A stretch of 64,000 bases of DNA. Origin: VXPQ01 sp965232485. Its GTDB lineage: Bacteria; Bacteroidota; Rhodothermia; Rhodothermales; VXPQ01. The translations under genes and the position numbers were made by a program. Shown here piece after piece: positions 29,666-37,655 of this stretch; positions within the stretch are counted from its first letter, which is position 1; each line of letters opens with the position of its first letter. The stretch covers positions 1,612,001-1,676,000 of the forward strand of contig OZ246975.1 of NCBI GenBank assembly GCA_965232485.1. Direction: 5' to 3'. The notes under the pieces were generated by a model. The model was not told where the DNA came from. It did not search any database and worked only from the letters and a program-made list of their open reading frames with translations.

Positions 29666-30427
29666 ATGTCTGTCTGGTCCCGATTCACCCGTTTCCTCAA
29701 ATCGCTTTTCGGGGGAATCGTTTCGGCGATGGAAGACCCCCGTCTCATCCTGGAGCAAAATATCCGGGAATTGAACGATCAGGTGCCGAAAATGAACGAA
29801 AACATCGCCAGCGTCAAGGCGAACGTCATCTTGCTGCAAAAGCACCTGAAGCGGGCGGAAAACGAAGTCGCCGGGCTGGTGGCCAAGGTAAAAGCCGGCA
29901 TCCAGGCGGGGCGCGACGACATCGCGCAGCGCTATGCGTTGCAACTTGAAAAAGCGAGGGAGTCCGCCGCCGGCGCCCGGGAACAACTCACGCACGCCTC
30001 GGCGGCCTACGAAAAGGCGATCCAGGTCAAAAAAGCCTTCATGCGAGAGAAAGATCGGAAGATCGAAGAAGCCAAGCATGCCTTGCGGGAACACGAGCGG
30101 GCGAAATGGCAGTCGAAAGTCGCCGATACGATGGAGCAATTCGAGGTGACGGGCATCGACCAGACCCACGACGAAATGCTCGCGCGCCTGAACGAACAAA
30201 CGGCCCATAGCGAAGCCCGACTGGAAATGGCGCTTGATTCCGTGGACCAGGATGCGCTTCGGATCGAAGAGGACGCCGAAGAAATTCGCGCCGCGGAAAT
30301 CGTCAAGCAACTCAAGGCGGAAATGGGCGTCGCGGAATCCGCCGGAGACAGCGCCTCGGAAACGCCCGACCGGGAAGCGGCGGAAGGAGCAAAAACCATT
30401 GGGAAACAACGCACCGGCGCAGCGTAG
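29666..30427 (+). CDS. pspA: PspA/IM30 (Vipp1) family membrane-stress protein
   Basis: The 253-residue protein starts with the amphipathic helix and PspA hallmark F-T-R-F-L-K-S-L-F-G, then EDPRLILEQNIRELNDQ, and is almost all coiled coil. PspA-type proteins coat and repair the inner membrane as ESCRT-III-like polymers. The usual Psp regulators are absent. It is followed by a membrane coiled-coil protein gene in the same direction, suggesting a joint envelope-stress role. Confidence 0.88.
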   Translation: MSVWSRFTRFLKSLFGGIVSAMEDPRLILEQNIRELNDQVPKMNENIASVKANVILLQKHLKRAENEVAGLVAKVKAGIQAGRDDIAQRYALQLEKARESAAGAREQLTHASAAYEKAIQVKKAFMREKDRKIEEAKHALREHERAKWQSKVADTMEQFEVTGIDQTHDEMLARLNEQTAHSEARLEMALDSVDQDALRIEEDAEEIRAAEIVKQLKAEMGVAESAGDSASETPDREAAEGAKTIGKQRTGAA

Positions 30428-30502
30428 GCCATCGGGCCGCCGCCATGCGCGGATCGCATGCGGAACCTTGCCTTGCCGCGGGCAGAGATTGCAGGAAATG
30501 AC

Positions 30503-31363
30503 GTGAATAATCCGGAAATCAATTACACGAAAGAGGCTTTCCTGCATCCGGTCAATCTCGGATTCCTGATCGCCGCCATGCTCACGGCGTTTGTCCTGAG
30601 CGATACGGGGGCAGCCGAGATCGTCCTGCTGATGAGTTTTGCGGCGGAACTCATATACCTGGGCGTCATGCCCCGCAACAAGCGATTTCGCCGCAGCGTC
30701 CGGGCCCGCCGCGCCGCCGAGCACGCCAAACCGCCGTCCACCAAGGAAATGTTTCGCCTGCTGACCAAATCCAGTCAGCGGCGATACGTACGGCTTCGGA
30801 AACTCGAAAAAGAGATTTCCATCCATTACCGCAAGCTAAGCTACGCAACCCAGGGCTTGCTGGAAAGCCATCTCAAGAAGATCGACGGGCTGCTGAATTC
30901 CTACCTGAACATGCTGTATCAAAAGCAGCGATACGAACTTTCGACGCACAGCAGCCGGGAACGGGAAGTAGTCCAGTCCATCGCGGACCTTCGCACCGAC
31001 ATGCTGGACGATTCGGAAAAGGTGCGGGCCATCAAGAAACGCCGCCTCCGGGTGCTCGAACAGCGCTTGCAGCGTTTCAAGAAAGGCGTCGAACAGCTGG
31101 AAGTGCTCGATGCGCAAATCGAAACCATTGAAGACGTCGTCAAATACATTCACGAGCAATCCCTGACGCTCCGCAATCCGGAAGAGATCACGTTCCAGCT
31201 TGATACGCTTCTGCAGGAAGTAGGCGAAACGGAGGCCGCCATCTCGGAAATTGAGGACATCTTCGCGCCGACCGCGAACCTTCTGGACGATATGGCCAGC
31301 TTCCAGCAGGAAGAGGAGGCTGGCGACGCGCTCCGTTCCGGCGTCTCGCGCACAAGAATCTGA
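30503..31363 (+). CDS. Membrane-anchored coiled-coil protein of unknown function, co-transcribed with pspA
   Basis: No family recognised. After an N-terminal stretch the protein has two hydrophobic segments around residues 17-52 (LGFLIAAMLTAFVL and IVLLMSFAAELIYLGVM), followed by about 230 residues of charged coiled coil. GTG 30503 (V-N-N-P-E-I-N-Y) preceded by CAGGAAA is preferred; ATG 30458 is an alternative. It sits 75 bases after pspA and 5 bases before the CorC-type gene. I infer an inner-membrane partner of PspA. Confidence 0.6.
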   Translation: MNNPEINYTKEAFLHPVNLGFLIAAMLTAFVLSDTGAAEIVLLMSFAAELIYLGVMPRNKRFRRSVRARRAAEHAKPPSTKEMFRLLTKSSQRRYVRLRKLEKEISIHYRKLSYATQGLLESHLKKIDGLLNSYLNMLYQKQRYELSTHSSREREVVQSIADLRTDMLDDSEKVRAIKKRRLRVLEQRLQRFKKGVEQLEVLDAQIETIEDVVKYIHEQSLTLRNPEEITFQLDTLLQEVGETEAAISEIEDIFAPTANLLDDMASFQQEEEAGDALRSGVSRTRI

Positions 31364-31368
31364 CGCGA

Positions 31369-32640
31369 ATGACGTTCGCGATCGCGATCATTTTTCTAAT
31401 GCTCGCCCTGAGCGCGTTCTTCTCGGGTTCCGAGATCGCTTTCGTGGTTGCGAACCGGTTGCGCGTGGAGGTGCTTTCCCGCCGCCGCGGCGTCGCAGGC
31501 CGCATCGTGCGCGACTTCATCCAGAACCCCTCCGCATTCCTGACCACCACGCTGGTCGGCAACAACATTTCGCTCATCGTCTTTTCCACGCTCACGGCGT
31601 TCTATCTGGACGAACCGCTCCATAGCCTCTGGAACAATGCAGAACTGGGCAGTTCGGGCGTCGAAGTGGCCGTATTGGTTACGCAAACGCTGGCGGCCAG
31701 CGCCCTCGTGCTCATATTCGGCGAGATTCTCCCGAAATCCATCATGCGGGAGGCCGCAAACCGGGCTGTTTTCCTGCTCGCCATCCCCCTGCGCATCTCG
31801 TATTACCTGCTGCTTCCGCTCGTCAAAACGGCAGCCGGAGCTGCTACGCTGCTCATGCGCCTGTTCCGCGTGGAAACCGATACGTTCGTCGGGTTCATGC
31901 GCCGCGACTTCGAAGCCATCATCCAGGAAAGCCGGGAAAGCGGCGAACTCGATCTCGACGAAGAAGAGACCGAGATGCTTTCGAACGTTTTCGCCATGGA
32001 CGCCATCCGCGTGAAGGAGTCGATGGCGCCGCGCACAGAAATAGAAGCCGTCGAAGAGCATACTCCGGTCGATGCATTGCTGCACCGCTTCATTGACACG
32101 GGACATTCCAAATTGCCCGTCTACCAGAACAATATCGACCATATCGTGGGGATGGTCTTTGCGTACGACCTGTTCCGCGAGCCCAAAACCATACAGGAGA
32201 TCATGCGCCCGGTGCAATTTGTCCCGGCGGCCAAGCGGTCAAAAGATTTGCTGCGGGAATTTCTCGAAACCAACACGTCCGTGGCCATCGTAATCGACGA
32301 ATACGGCGGCACGGCGGGCCTGGTGACGCGCGAGGATTTGCTTGAGGAGCTTTTCGGCGACATCCAGGACGAATTCGACAGCGAGCAGGAAATCCTCCGG
32401 CAAGTTGGCGAAAACCGGTACATCGCTGCGGGAAGGGCGGAAATCGACGAATTGGCGGATCGATTCGGCGTCGCGCTGCCCGAAGGAGACTACGAAACGC
32501 TTGCGGGCTATTTGCTGGACCGGATCGGCTCCATTCCCGCGACGGAAGAGCATTTCGCCTTCGACGGCTACCGGTTCGACATCCTGAAAGCCGAAGCCAA
32601 CCGGATCGAACGGGTCCGCCTCTCGAAACTCGACGCCTGA
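31369..32640 (+). CDS. CNNM/CorC-type membrane protein (DUF21, CBS pair, CorC_HlyC domain)
   Basis: The 423-residue protein has a DUF21 membrane domain with four hydrophobic segments (residues 1-150, ALSAFFSGSEIAFVVANRLR at the start and IFGEILPKSIMREAANR at the end), a pair of CBS domains (about 195-325, with MAPRTEIEAV and DEYGGTAGLVTREDLLEELF), and a C-terminal CorC_HlyC domain. Family members are linked to Mg2+/Co2+ efflux or resistance. It starts 5 bases after the preceding gene, so it shares the pspA operon. Confidence 0.85.
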   Translation: MTFAIAIIFLMLALSAFFSGSEIAFVVANRLRVEVLSRRRGVAGRIVRDFIQNPSAFLTTTLVGNNISLIVFSTLTAFYLDEPLHSLWNNAELGSSGVEVAVLVTQTLAASALVLIFGEILPKSIMREAANRAVFLLAIPLRISYYLLLPLVKTAAGAATLLMRLFRVETDTFVGFMRRDFEAIIQESRESGELDLDEEETEMLSNVFAMDAIRVKESMAPRTEIEAVEEHTPVDALLHRFIDTGHSKLPVYQNNIDHIVGMVFAYDLFREPKTIQEIMRPVQFVPAAKRSKDLLREFLETNTSVAIVIDEYGGTAGLVTREDLLEELFGDIQDEFDSEQEILRQVGENRYIAAGRAEIDELADRFGVALPEGDYETLAGYLLDRIGSIPATEEHFAFDGYRFDILKAEANRIERVRLSKLDA

Positions 32641-32681
32641 CGAAACGCGTTGCGCAACGAACGCACAACCGGCGCAGCGGA

Positions 32682-33257
32682 CTACGGATTCGCCGCCTCG
32701 TCCCCCGCCTTGCTTCGCTCCGACAACGCAGCGCTCCGGCAATACGCCGCCACCACCCGGAGATGTGCGCCGAGCGCCCGCGCAAGGTCCATTTTGCGCA
32801 GCCTTTCGGACGGCGTGTCGGGCAATTTGGGCGGACTGACGCGGCCCATCCAGAATTCCATCCCGTTGACCAATGCCTCCTCCCCGGGGAACGCGGCCTC
32901 GGCGAATTGCGCTTCGTAGAACTGCTGTTTGCGCCGCAATCGGCTATCCACCGCTTCCACCGTCGCCGAATCGGCCAAAGACGGATCGTTGCGGCCAAGC
33001 ATCTCAAGGCCCGTAAGATAGCGCCGGTACGCGTACGGCAACGACGTCAGGGCAGGCTCTGCTGCGGCTGCGCCCTCCGGCCATTCCCGAAGCCCGGCCT
33101 GCGCCGCCCGCCACGTAACGACCGACGCGAGGCACAGCGTTTCCTCCGCCACGAGATCGGGATCGGCGCCCGCTATATCCCGGAGAATGGCGCCTGCCAG
33201 CTCCTGCGTTACGTTCAGCGCCCCCAGCGAGCAAAAAGCCACCGTACGGCTAATCAT
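32682..33257 (-). CDS. Conserved-looking protein of unknown function
   Basis: The 191-residue product is Ala- and Arg-rich and helical, with no signal peptide, membrane segment or motif I recognise. It lies 42 bases downstream of floA on the same strand, so may be co-transcribed with it, and converges on the CorC-type gene. Codon use and GC look like the neighbours. It is probably a real gene. Confidence 0.5.
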   Translation of the reverse strand: MISRTVAFCSLGALNVTQELAGAILRDIAGADPDLVAEETLCLASVVTWRAAQAGLREWPEGAAAAEPALTSLPYAYRRYLTGLEMLGRNDPSLADSATVEAVDSRLRRKQQFYEAQFAEAAFPGEEALVNGMEFWMGRVSPPKLPDTPSERLRKMDLARALGAHLRVVAAYCRSAALSERSKAGDEAANP

Positions 33258-33299
33258 AACGGGTAATCATCGCGTCGATCCCTTGAGGTCGCAGGGCGC

Positions 33300-34289
33300 C
33301 TATTCCTTCTTGTCGGCGACATCTTCTCGCCCGATGGAATCCCGCATCCGCGTGTCCGCCTCGACATTCCGCAGCGCGTAGAAATCCATGGCGCCGATGT
33401 TGCCGCTGCGCAGCGCGTCCGCCAGCGCCTTGGGCACCTCCGCTTCGGCGGAAACCACCTTGGCGCGCTGTTCCTGTACGGCGGCGATCATTTCCTGCTC
33501 CCGGGCCACCGCCGAGGCGCGCCGTTCTTCGGCTTTCGCGCGGGCCACTTGCAGATCGGCTTCCGCCTGATCGGTCTGCAACTTGGCCCCGATATTCTCG
33601 CCCACGTCCACGTCGGCGATATCGATGGAAAGAATTTCGAACGCCGTCCCGGAATCAAGCCCCTTGGACAACACCACCTTGGAAATCGAGTCGGGATTCT
33701 CCAGAACCAGCGCATGCGTTTCGGAGGAACCGATCGTGGACACGATCCCTTCGCCGACGCGGGCAATGATGGTTTCTTCGCCGGCCCCGCCCACCAGGCG
33801 CTCAATATTGGCCCGCACCGTCACGCGGGCAATCGCGCGCACCTGAATGCCGTCCTTGGCCACGGCGGACACAGCGGGCGTTTCGATCACTTTGGGGTTC
33901 ACGGATACCTGCACGGCCTCGAACACGTCCCGTCCCGCGAGATCAATGGCCGTAGCGCGCTCAAAGGTAAGATCAATGCTGGCCTTGTCCGCCGAAATGA
34001 GCGCATTCACGACTTTCTGAACATTCCCCTGCGCCAGGTAATGCGCTTCGAGTTGCGGGGTATCCACGTAGATGCCCGCCTTGTGCGCGGTGATGAGCGG
34101 CTTGACGATCCGGACGGGCGGCACCTTCCGCAGCCGCATCCCGACCAGGTCGCGGAACAGTTTGAGCCGGACCCCCGAGAAGTAGGCCGTTACCCACAGG
34201 CCCACCGGCACGAAGTACAGCATAAGAACGAAAAAAAGAACGATCAGCGCGATAACCAGCAAGCCGAGCGTGGTAAAAAGGCTTTCCAT
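33300..34289 (-). CDS. floA: Flotillin-like protein FloA
   Basis: The 329-residue protein has one N-terminal hydrophobic segment (LFTTLGLLVIALIVLFFVLM), then the FloA region with FRDLVGMRLRKVPP, an SPFH-type domain, VGENIGAKLQTDQAEADLQV, and AREQEMIAAVQEQRAKVVSA. Such proteins organise membrane microdomains. The ATG at 34289 is chosen because family homology starts there; an upstream frame to 34493 has no hydrophobic start and lies in the promoter region. Confidence 0.9.
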   Translation of the reverse strand: MESLFTTLGLLVIALIVLFFVLMLYFVPVGLWVTAYFSGVRLKLFRDLVGMRLRKVPPVRIVKPLITAHKAGIYVDTPQLEAHYLAQGNVQKVVNALISADKASIDLTFERATAIDLAGRDVFEAVQVSVNPKVIETPAVSAVAKDGIQVRAIARVTVRANIERLVGGAGEETIIARVGEGIVSTIGSSETHALVLENPDSISKVVLSKGLDSGTAFEILSIDIADVDVGENIGAKLQTDQAEADLQVARAKAEERRASAVAREQEMIAAVQEQRAKVVSAEAEVPKALADALRSGNIGAMDFYALRNVEADTRMRDSIGREDVADKKE

Positions 34290-34365
34290 GTGAAGGGCGG
34301 AATCTCGTGAAAAATTAAAGACGGCAAAGGGCCGCAGGAAAGTATACGACAAAATCGCCGGATGG

Positions 34366-34875
34366 TTACGTCGCGGGCGTTCCTTTCGGAGAACGTTCAT
34401 ACGCGCCGCTTGCGCCGCCCTCTTTGGACAGCAGCCGGATATCCGAAATGAGAATATCTTTCGAAATCGCCTTGCACATATCGTACAGGGCAAGACACGC
34501 CACGGACACGGCGGTCAGGGCTTCCATTTCGACGCCCGTCTGGCCCACGGTGCGGGCGCGGGCCCGCACGTCTATGGAAAAACCCTCTTCTCGGGCGTCA
34601 AACGTCACCTCGACGCCCGCCAGCGGCACATTATGGCACAGGGGAATGAGTTCGGCCGTGCGCTTGGCCGCCTGGATGCCGGCCAGTTGCGCCGTACACA
34701 GCACATTGCCTTTGCGCGTGGTTCCGGACGTCACGGCTTGAAAGGCTTCCTTGCCAAGGCGGACGCACCCTGCAGCGGTCGCCGTGCGGACAGAGCCGGG
34801 TTTCGACCCCACATCCACCATGCGTACGCCGCCTTCGGGATTCAGATGGGTCAGGGAGGGTTTATCGTTGGGCAT
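34366..34875 (-). CDS. moaC: Cyclic pyranopterin monophosphate synthase
   Basis: MoaC makes cyclic pyranopterin monophosphate in molybdenum cofactor synthesis. The 169-residue protein has SLTHLNPEGGVRMVDVGSKP, the LIPLCHNVPLAGVEV active-site stretch and GVEMEALTAVSVACLALYDM. ATG 34875 (M-P-N-D-K-P) fits the family length; upstream frame crosses a promoter and a terminator. No other mo-cofactor gene is nearby. Confidence 0.93.
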   Translation of the reverse strand: MPNDKPSLTHLNPEGGVRMVDVGSKPGSVRTATAAGCVRLGKEAFQAVTSGTTRKGNVLCTAQLAGIQAAKRTAELIPLCHNVPLAGVEVTFDAREEGFSIDVRARARTVGQTGVEMEALTAVSVACLALYDMCKAISKDILISDIRLLSKEGGASGAYERSPKGTPAT

Positions 34876-34926
34876 GGCGGGGAAAGGAGTAGCGGATGGG
34901 CAGGCATGGATCTCGAAATTGCTCCA

Positions 34927-34956
34927 ATACAATGTACGGCTTGGGGGCATTGTCAA
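34927..34956 (-). promoter_or_regulatory. Promoter of moaC
   Basis: On the minus strand TTGACA (34956-34951) is followed after 18 bases by TTGTAT (34932-34927). The predicted start lies about 45 bases before the moaC ATG and just after the terminator of the lipoprotein gene. Confidence 0.5.
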
Positions 34957-34969
34957 GCGCCGAAACAAG

Positions 34970-35003
34970 AAACCCCCGTCCAACCTTGATTGGACGGGGG
35001 TTT
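34970..35003 (-). terminator. Strong rho-independent terminator after the lipoprotein gene
   Basis: AAACCCCCGTCCAA (34970-34983) pairs perfectly with TTGGACGGGGGTTT (34990-35003) around the loop CCTTGA. Read on the minus strand it follows the lipoprotein stop (35028) and is trailed by TTTCTTGTTT. It insulates moaC from the variable locus. Confidence 0.85.
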
Positions 35004-35027
35004 TGCCCTCTTCCTGTTCAAGCAACA

Positions 35028-35723
35028 TTATTCTGCCAGGTACTGCTCCAATTCCTGAACGCCAAAACTGATTTCCGCCTTGCTCTGCGCCCTATTGTCA
35101 TCAAATTGGCTCACTGAAACATCGCGAGTGGGCTTATCGCCTTCTGTCTTGCTTGCCATATGAGCCTTGTTTCGAGCAAGAAAATATTCCGCGTTGTCAA
35201 CCGCCTTGCTCGCCACTGTTGCGGCTTCTTCATCGCTCCAATGGCCTTCAAGTATCCCGATCGCTTGGGATACGACATCAGCATGAGGCGAATGATTATC
35301 CACCATAGACTTCGTATGATGGGCTATGTATGAGGAAGCGCCTTCTGCGTCCTCGTTCTCCAGCAGGGCATTAACGGTGGCATGAGACACCAGTTGAGGA
35401 ACAGTAACGCGCAAAATGGGATTTTGCACATTATCTTCTATAATCTTGTCAGCTCCTTCGCTCAGTTTTTTGGCGGTTATGGCGCCTGCTTCGTACTGAT
35501 CTATCAGCCCATGAATCGTTACGCCAGCCTCATTCACGGCATCCGGAACCTCCGTTCCTTGAGATTGATAACCTTCTTCGACATCGCCAGCCCTTACTAC
35601 CATGGCTATGCTGGGCGAAGATGTTGCGTTGCCAACTGCTGGGGATGTTGAGTCGGTTACCGTCCCGCATCCTGCAAACAGGATCAATGCTGCAATGGCG
35701 ACGACGTATTTATTTGCAATCAT
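35028..35723 (-). CDS. Lipoprotein A of the 35-38 kb locus, helical mature domain
   Basis: The roughly 231-residue protein has a lipoprotein signal peptide (IANKYVVAIAALILFAGCG, lipobox FAGC). The mature part is helical and Cys-free, family not recognised (RVTVPQLVSHATVNALLEN, IAHHTKSMVDNHSPHADVV). ATG 35723 is preferred over GTG 35732 because AAGGTG sits 6 bases before it. The first 40 or so codons and 30 bases of leader are nearly identical to lipoprotein B at 37697, but the mature parts are unrelated. A promoter with a G9 run lies upstream. Confidence 0.7.
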   Translation of the reverse strand: MIANKYVVAIAALILFAGCGTVTDSTSPAVGNATSSPSIAMVVRAGDVEEGYQSQGTEVPDAVNEAGVTIHGLIDQYEAGAITAKKLSEGADKIIEDNVQNPILRVTVPQLVSHATVNALLENEDAEGASSYIAHHTKSMVDNHSPHADVVSQAIGILEGHWSDEEAATVASKAVDNAEYFLARNKAHMASKTEGDKPTRDVSVSQFDDNRAQSKAEISFGVQELEQYLAE

Positions 35724-35764
35724 GTTTTTCACCTTGCGTTAAGTTGCGATTGAAGTAGGTGGTG
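35647..35764. repeat. Left arm of a 118-bp inverted repeat
   Basis: The arm matches 37656-37773 in inverted orientation with three mismatches. It covers about 41 bases of leader, the RBS, the start codon and the signal-peptide codons of lipoprotein A. The 1,891 bases between the arms carry an outward promoter, a beta-barrel gene and an IS end. Confidence 0.85.
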
Positions 35765-35796
35765 GCGCGCAGCCAAATTGAATCGGCTTCAGTCTT

Positions 35797-35828
35797 GATA
35801 TAAGCCCCCCCCCTAAATATCAAGTCAA
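35797..35828 (-). promoter_or_regulatory. Promoter of lipoprotein A with a G9 tract in the spacer
   Basis: On the minus strand TTGACT (35828-35823) and TATATC (35802-35797) are separated by 20 bases that contain nine consecutive G (35813-35805). The start would fall about 65-70 bases before the lipoprotein A ATG. Loss of three G would give the optimal 17-base spacer. It lies just inside the inverted repeat and points outward. Confidence 0.55.
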
Positions 35829-35864
35829 GAAATCTTTTTTCATGTAATTTTCACAAAAATATAA

Positions 35865-36609
35865 TTATTTGAACGATCTCTATTTATTGTAAATTTTTAT
35901 TTTTCAATTCTTTGTACCAGAGCCGCGTTCAGCGTAACGGCTGTGCGAGGCGAGACAACCGTTCACGCGTGGAGCGTATGCACCAATAATATTGTGCGCA
36001 CAAAAAACGACGCGCACAGGAGGGAGCGCAGCCTGTGCGCGGCCATATCGGCGGCGATAGAATCAATCGCCGGACAATGGGAAGTTCATAACAGGGGCGC
36101 TGCGCTTGTGCGTACGACCCGCTACTGGATTGAGTCGAAGCGCCAACCTTCCCTTCGGGCCGTGCGCACAAGCGCGGCGACCTTGCCCTTCGCATAAAGA
36201 ACCCCGCCGCCGTACCGAGGAACGAGGTACGGCGGCGGGGCCTGGGCCAGACGTGACAGACGTTTCAGCTTGGCGGGAATGCCTGATTTTTGTTTCCGAT
36301 GCGCGCGCCTGGTTTTGACCTGCGCAACCCGTCGCGGATCGTATTCGCGAATAACTCATTAGTAGTTCATGGCGCCTTCCCTTTTAAGGCATACCCCCCT
36401 TGTACATATGTTCCGAGTCGTTCAGCTATCGCCGCGAACGGGCGCCTCCGTTCCTCCGGTACAGGACAGGAATCGTTCTCTTTTCGCCGCGCGTGTAGAC
36501 TCGGACAGCCGTTACGCCGAACACGGATCAGACAATGATCGCACACTTGTAACCTAATTCACATGGACGGGCTGGGGTCGATTTTTTTCCTGCGGCGGTC
36601 CGAAAGGGC
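35865..36609. other. Gene-free stretch with AT-rich left end and dense hairpins
   Basis: I find no convincing gene. Several strong hairpins follow one another: GCGCACAG/CTGTGCGC (about 36012-36041), GGCGAT/ATCGCC (about 36053-36071), GCGCTTGTGCG/CGCACAAGCGC (about 36103-36175) and a 15-bp stem CCCCGCCGCCGTACC/GGTACGGCGGCGGGG (about 36204-36241). An imperfect inverted repeat around GCGTAACGGCTGT brackets the stretch (35924-35950 and 36497-36526). It may be a structured RNA or a decayed mobile element. Confidence 0.4.
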
Positions 36610-36645
36610 TTGACAGTGACGAGGGGGGGGGGGGGGGGGTATATT
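36610..36645 (+). promoter_or_regulatory. Promoter of the beta-barrel gene with a G17 tract between -35 and -10
   Basis: TTGACA (36610-36615) and TATATT (36640-36645) are separated by 24 bases, of which 36623-36639 are seventeen consecutive G. At this length the spacer is about 7 bases too long, so the promoter is probably off or weak; G10-G11 would restore 17-18 bases. The arrangement matches known slippage-controlled promoters such as those of meningococcal porA and opc. Confidence 0.7.
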
Positions 36646-36740
36646 GGGAGTGTCGCGCTCGGCTCCGGCCGGGGCGGCGCCCGGTTTCGGCTGGGCTTCG
36701 TCGTCTGTCGATCATCTCTAAACTCTATATAACCAAAGCC

Positions 36741-37328
36741 ATGACCAAACATCTTCTTCTTCTCGCCTTCGTCGTCTCTCTCTTCAGCGCCAATACAGCG
36801 TATTCCCAACAGGGTAATGGACTTAGTGGTTCATATTCTGTTTCCGTTGGGTATATAAATACGTCTTCTGGCTCTCATGGCGACCTTCTTCCCGATCATG
36901 TCTCCAATGTACTTACGAAGGGGATGTATATTCGTTATGGTTTTGAGTATGGGAAAATTATAAATCCCTTTATGTTTATTTCTTATAATCGTAGTTATGA
37001 TGATTCTGTTACCCCAATTACTCCTCAATTGTGGAATCTCTTTGGTGGCTTTAAGTTCAGAAATTTTTATAGTAAAAAATTGCCTTTATATACTACTATA
37101 TTGGTGGGAATTGAAAATGCTAAATTGAGGATAAAAGACGATTCTTATTTGTTACAAAGAGCAGATCAAAATGCTGTTGTTGGTCTGGAAGTCGGAATAA
37201 AATATCCAATTGAATCTTTTGTTTCTGGAGATATTGGTGTTGGAATGCGAAAGCCATTTACTTCTCTTTATAAGGGAATTGATGTACATTTTCGTTTGGG
37301 AATTTCTTTTGATTTTTCTAAACGTTAA
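36741..37328 (+). CDS. Outer-membrane beta-barrel protein, probably phase-variable
   Basis: The 195-residue protein starts with a signal peptide (MTKHLLLLAFVVSLFSANTA, then Y-S-Q-Q-G). The rest alternates polar and aromatic residues with many Gly, e.g. SYSVSVGYINTSSG, and ends G-I-S-F-D-F-S-K-R, a typical small outer-membrane beta-barrel with a terminal aromatic strand. The coding sequence is clearly more AT-rich than its neighbours, a sign of foreign origin or immune-type selection. Its promoter carries the G17 tract, with a leader of about 90 bases. Family not recognised beyond the barrel. Confidence 0.7.
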   Translation: MTKHLLLLAFVVSLFSANTAYSQQGNGLSGSYSVSVGYINTSSGSHGDLLPDHVSNVLTKGMYIRYGFEYGKIINPFMFISYNRSYDDSVTPITPQLWNLFGGFKFRNFYSKKLPLYTTILVGIENAKLRIKDDSYLLQRADQNAVVGLEVGIKYPIESFVSGDIGVGMRKPFTSLYKGIDVHFRLGISFDFSKR

Positions 37329-37393
37329 GCGGCTCGCGCTCCGGATTCGGTAAACTCGCATCTTACCCCGCTCCAGAGCGCGAGAGAGCGCCC

Positions 37394-37569
37394 CTACTCG
37401 TCGAAATCCACCACGCCGCGCTCCCAAAGCGTCTTGATCGCGTGGCCTGCGTCCTGGGTGTTTACCCTGGCGCCTTTGCATATGGCCGAGAGCGGTCCGG
37501 ACGCTTCGCCCTGCCGCGCCCACAGGAAAGCATACACGCGCCACACGCTGGCCGGTCCGGACCACCTCT
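37394..37569 (-). pseudogene. C-terminal fragment of an unrecognised gene, cut by an IS end
   Basis: A minus-strand frame reads S-V-W-R-V-Y-A-F-L-W-A-R-Q-G-E-A and on through AICKGARVNTQDAGHAIKTL to G-V-V-D-F-D-E and TAG (37396-37394). It has the look of a real helical protein end. The upstream side is replaced by an IS3 end fragment, so no start remains. The remaining bases 37329-37393 show no gene. Confidence 0.35.
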
Positions 37570-37655
37570 AGCCGCTGACCAAGGCGGCGTAACTCACCGC
37601 AACCCTGCACTTAAAACGACCCGGACTGACTGTCCGAATTTCCCGAACCATTTCT
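37570..37655 (+). mobile_element. IS3-family end fragment abutting the inverted repeat
   Basis: About 86 bases match the left end of the IS at 11894 in reverse orientation, from GCCGCTGACCAAGGCGGCG to CCCGAACCATTTCT. No transposase remains beyond the last few codons. Its outer border touches the right inverted-repeat arm at 37656. Confidence 0.75.

Noticed and set aside
36000..36200. Known structural RNA (RNase P, SRP, tmRNA, 6S)
   Set aside because: None of the conserved sequence motifs of these RNAs is present.
36204..36241. 15-bp hairpin as a rho-independent terminator
   Set aside because: Stem is strong but no T-run follows on the plus strand and only a broken one on the minus; no gene ends here. 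Kept only as part of the structured region.
35805..36639. G9 and G17 tracts as assembly artefacts
   Set aside because: Homopolymer length may be miscounted, but both lie precisely between promoter boxes of envelope genes, so I kept them and flagged length as uncertain.
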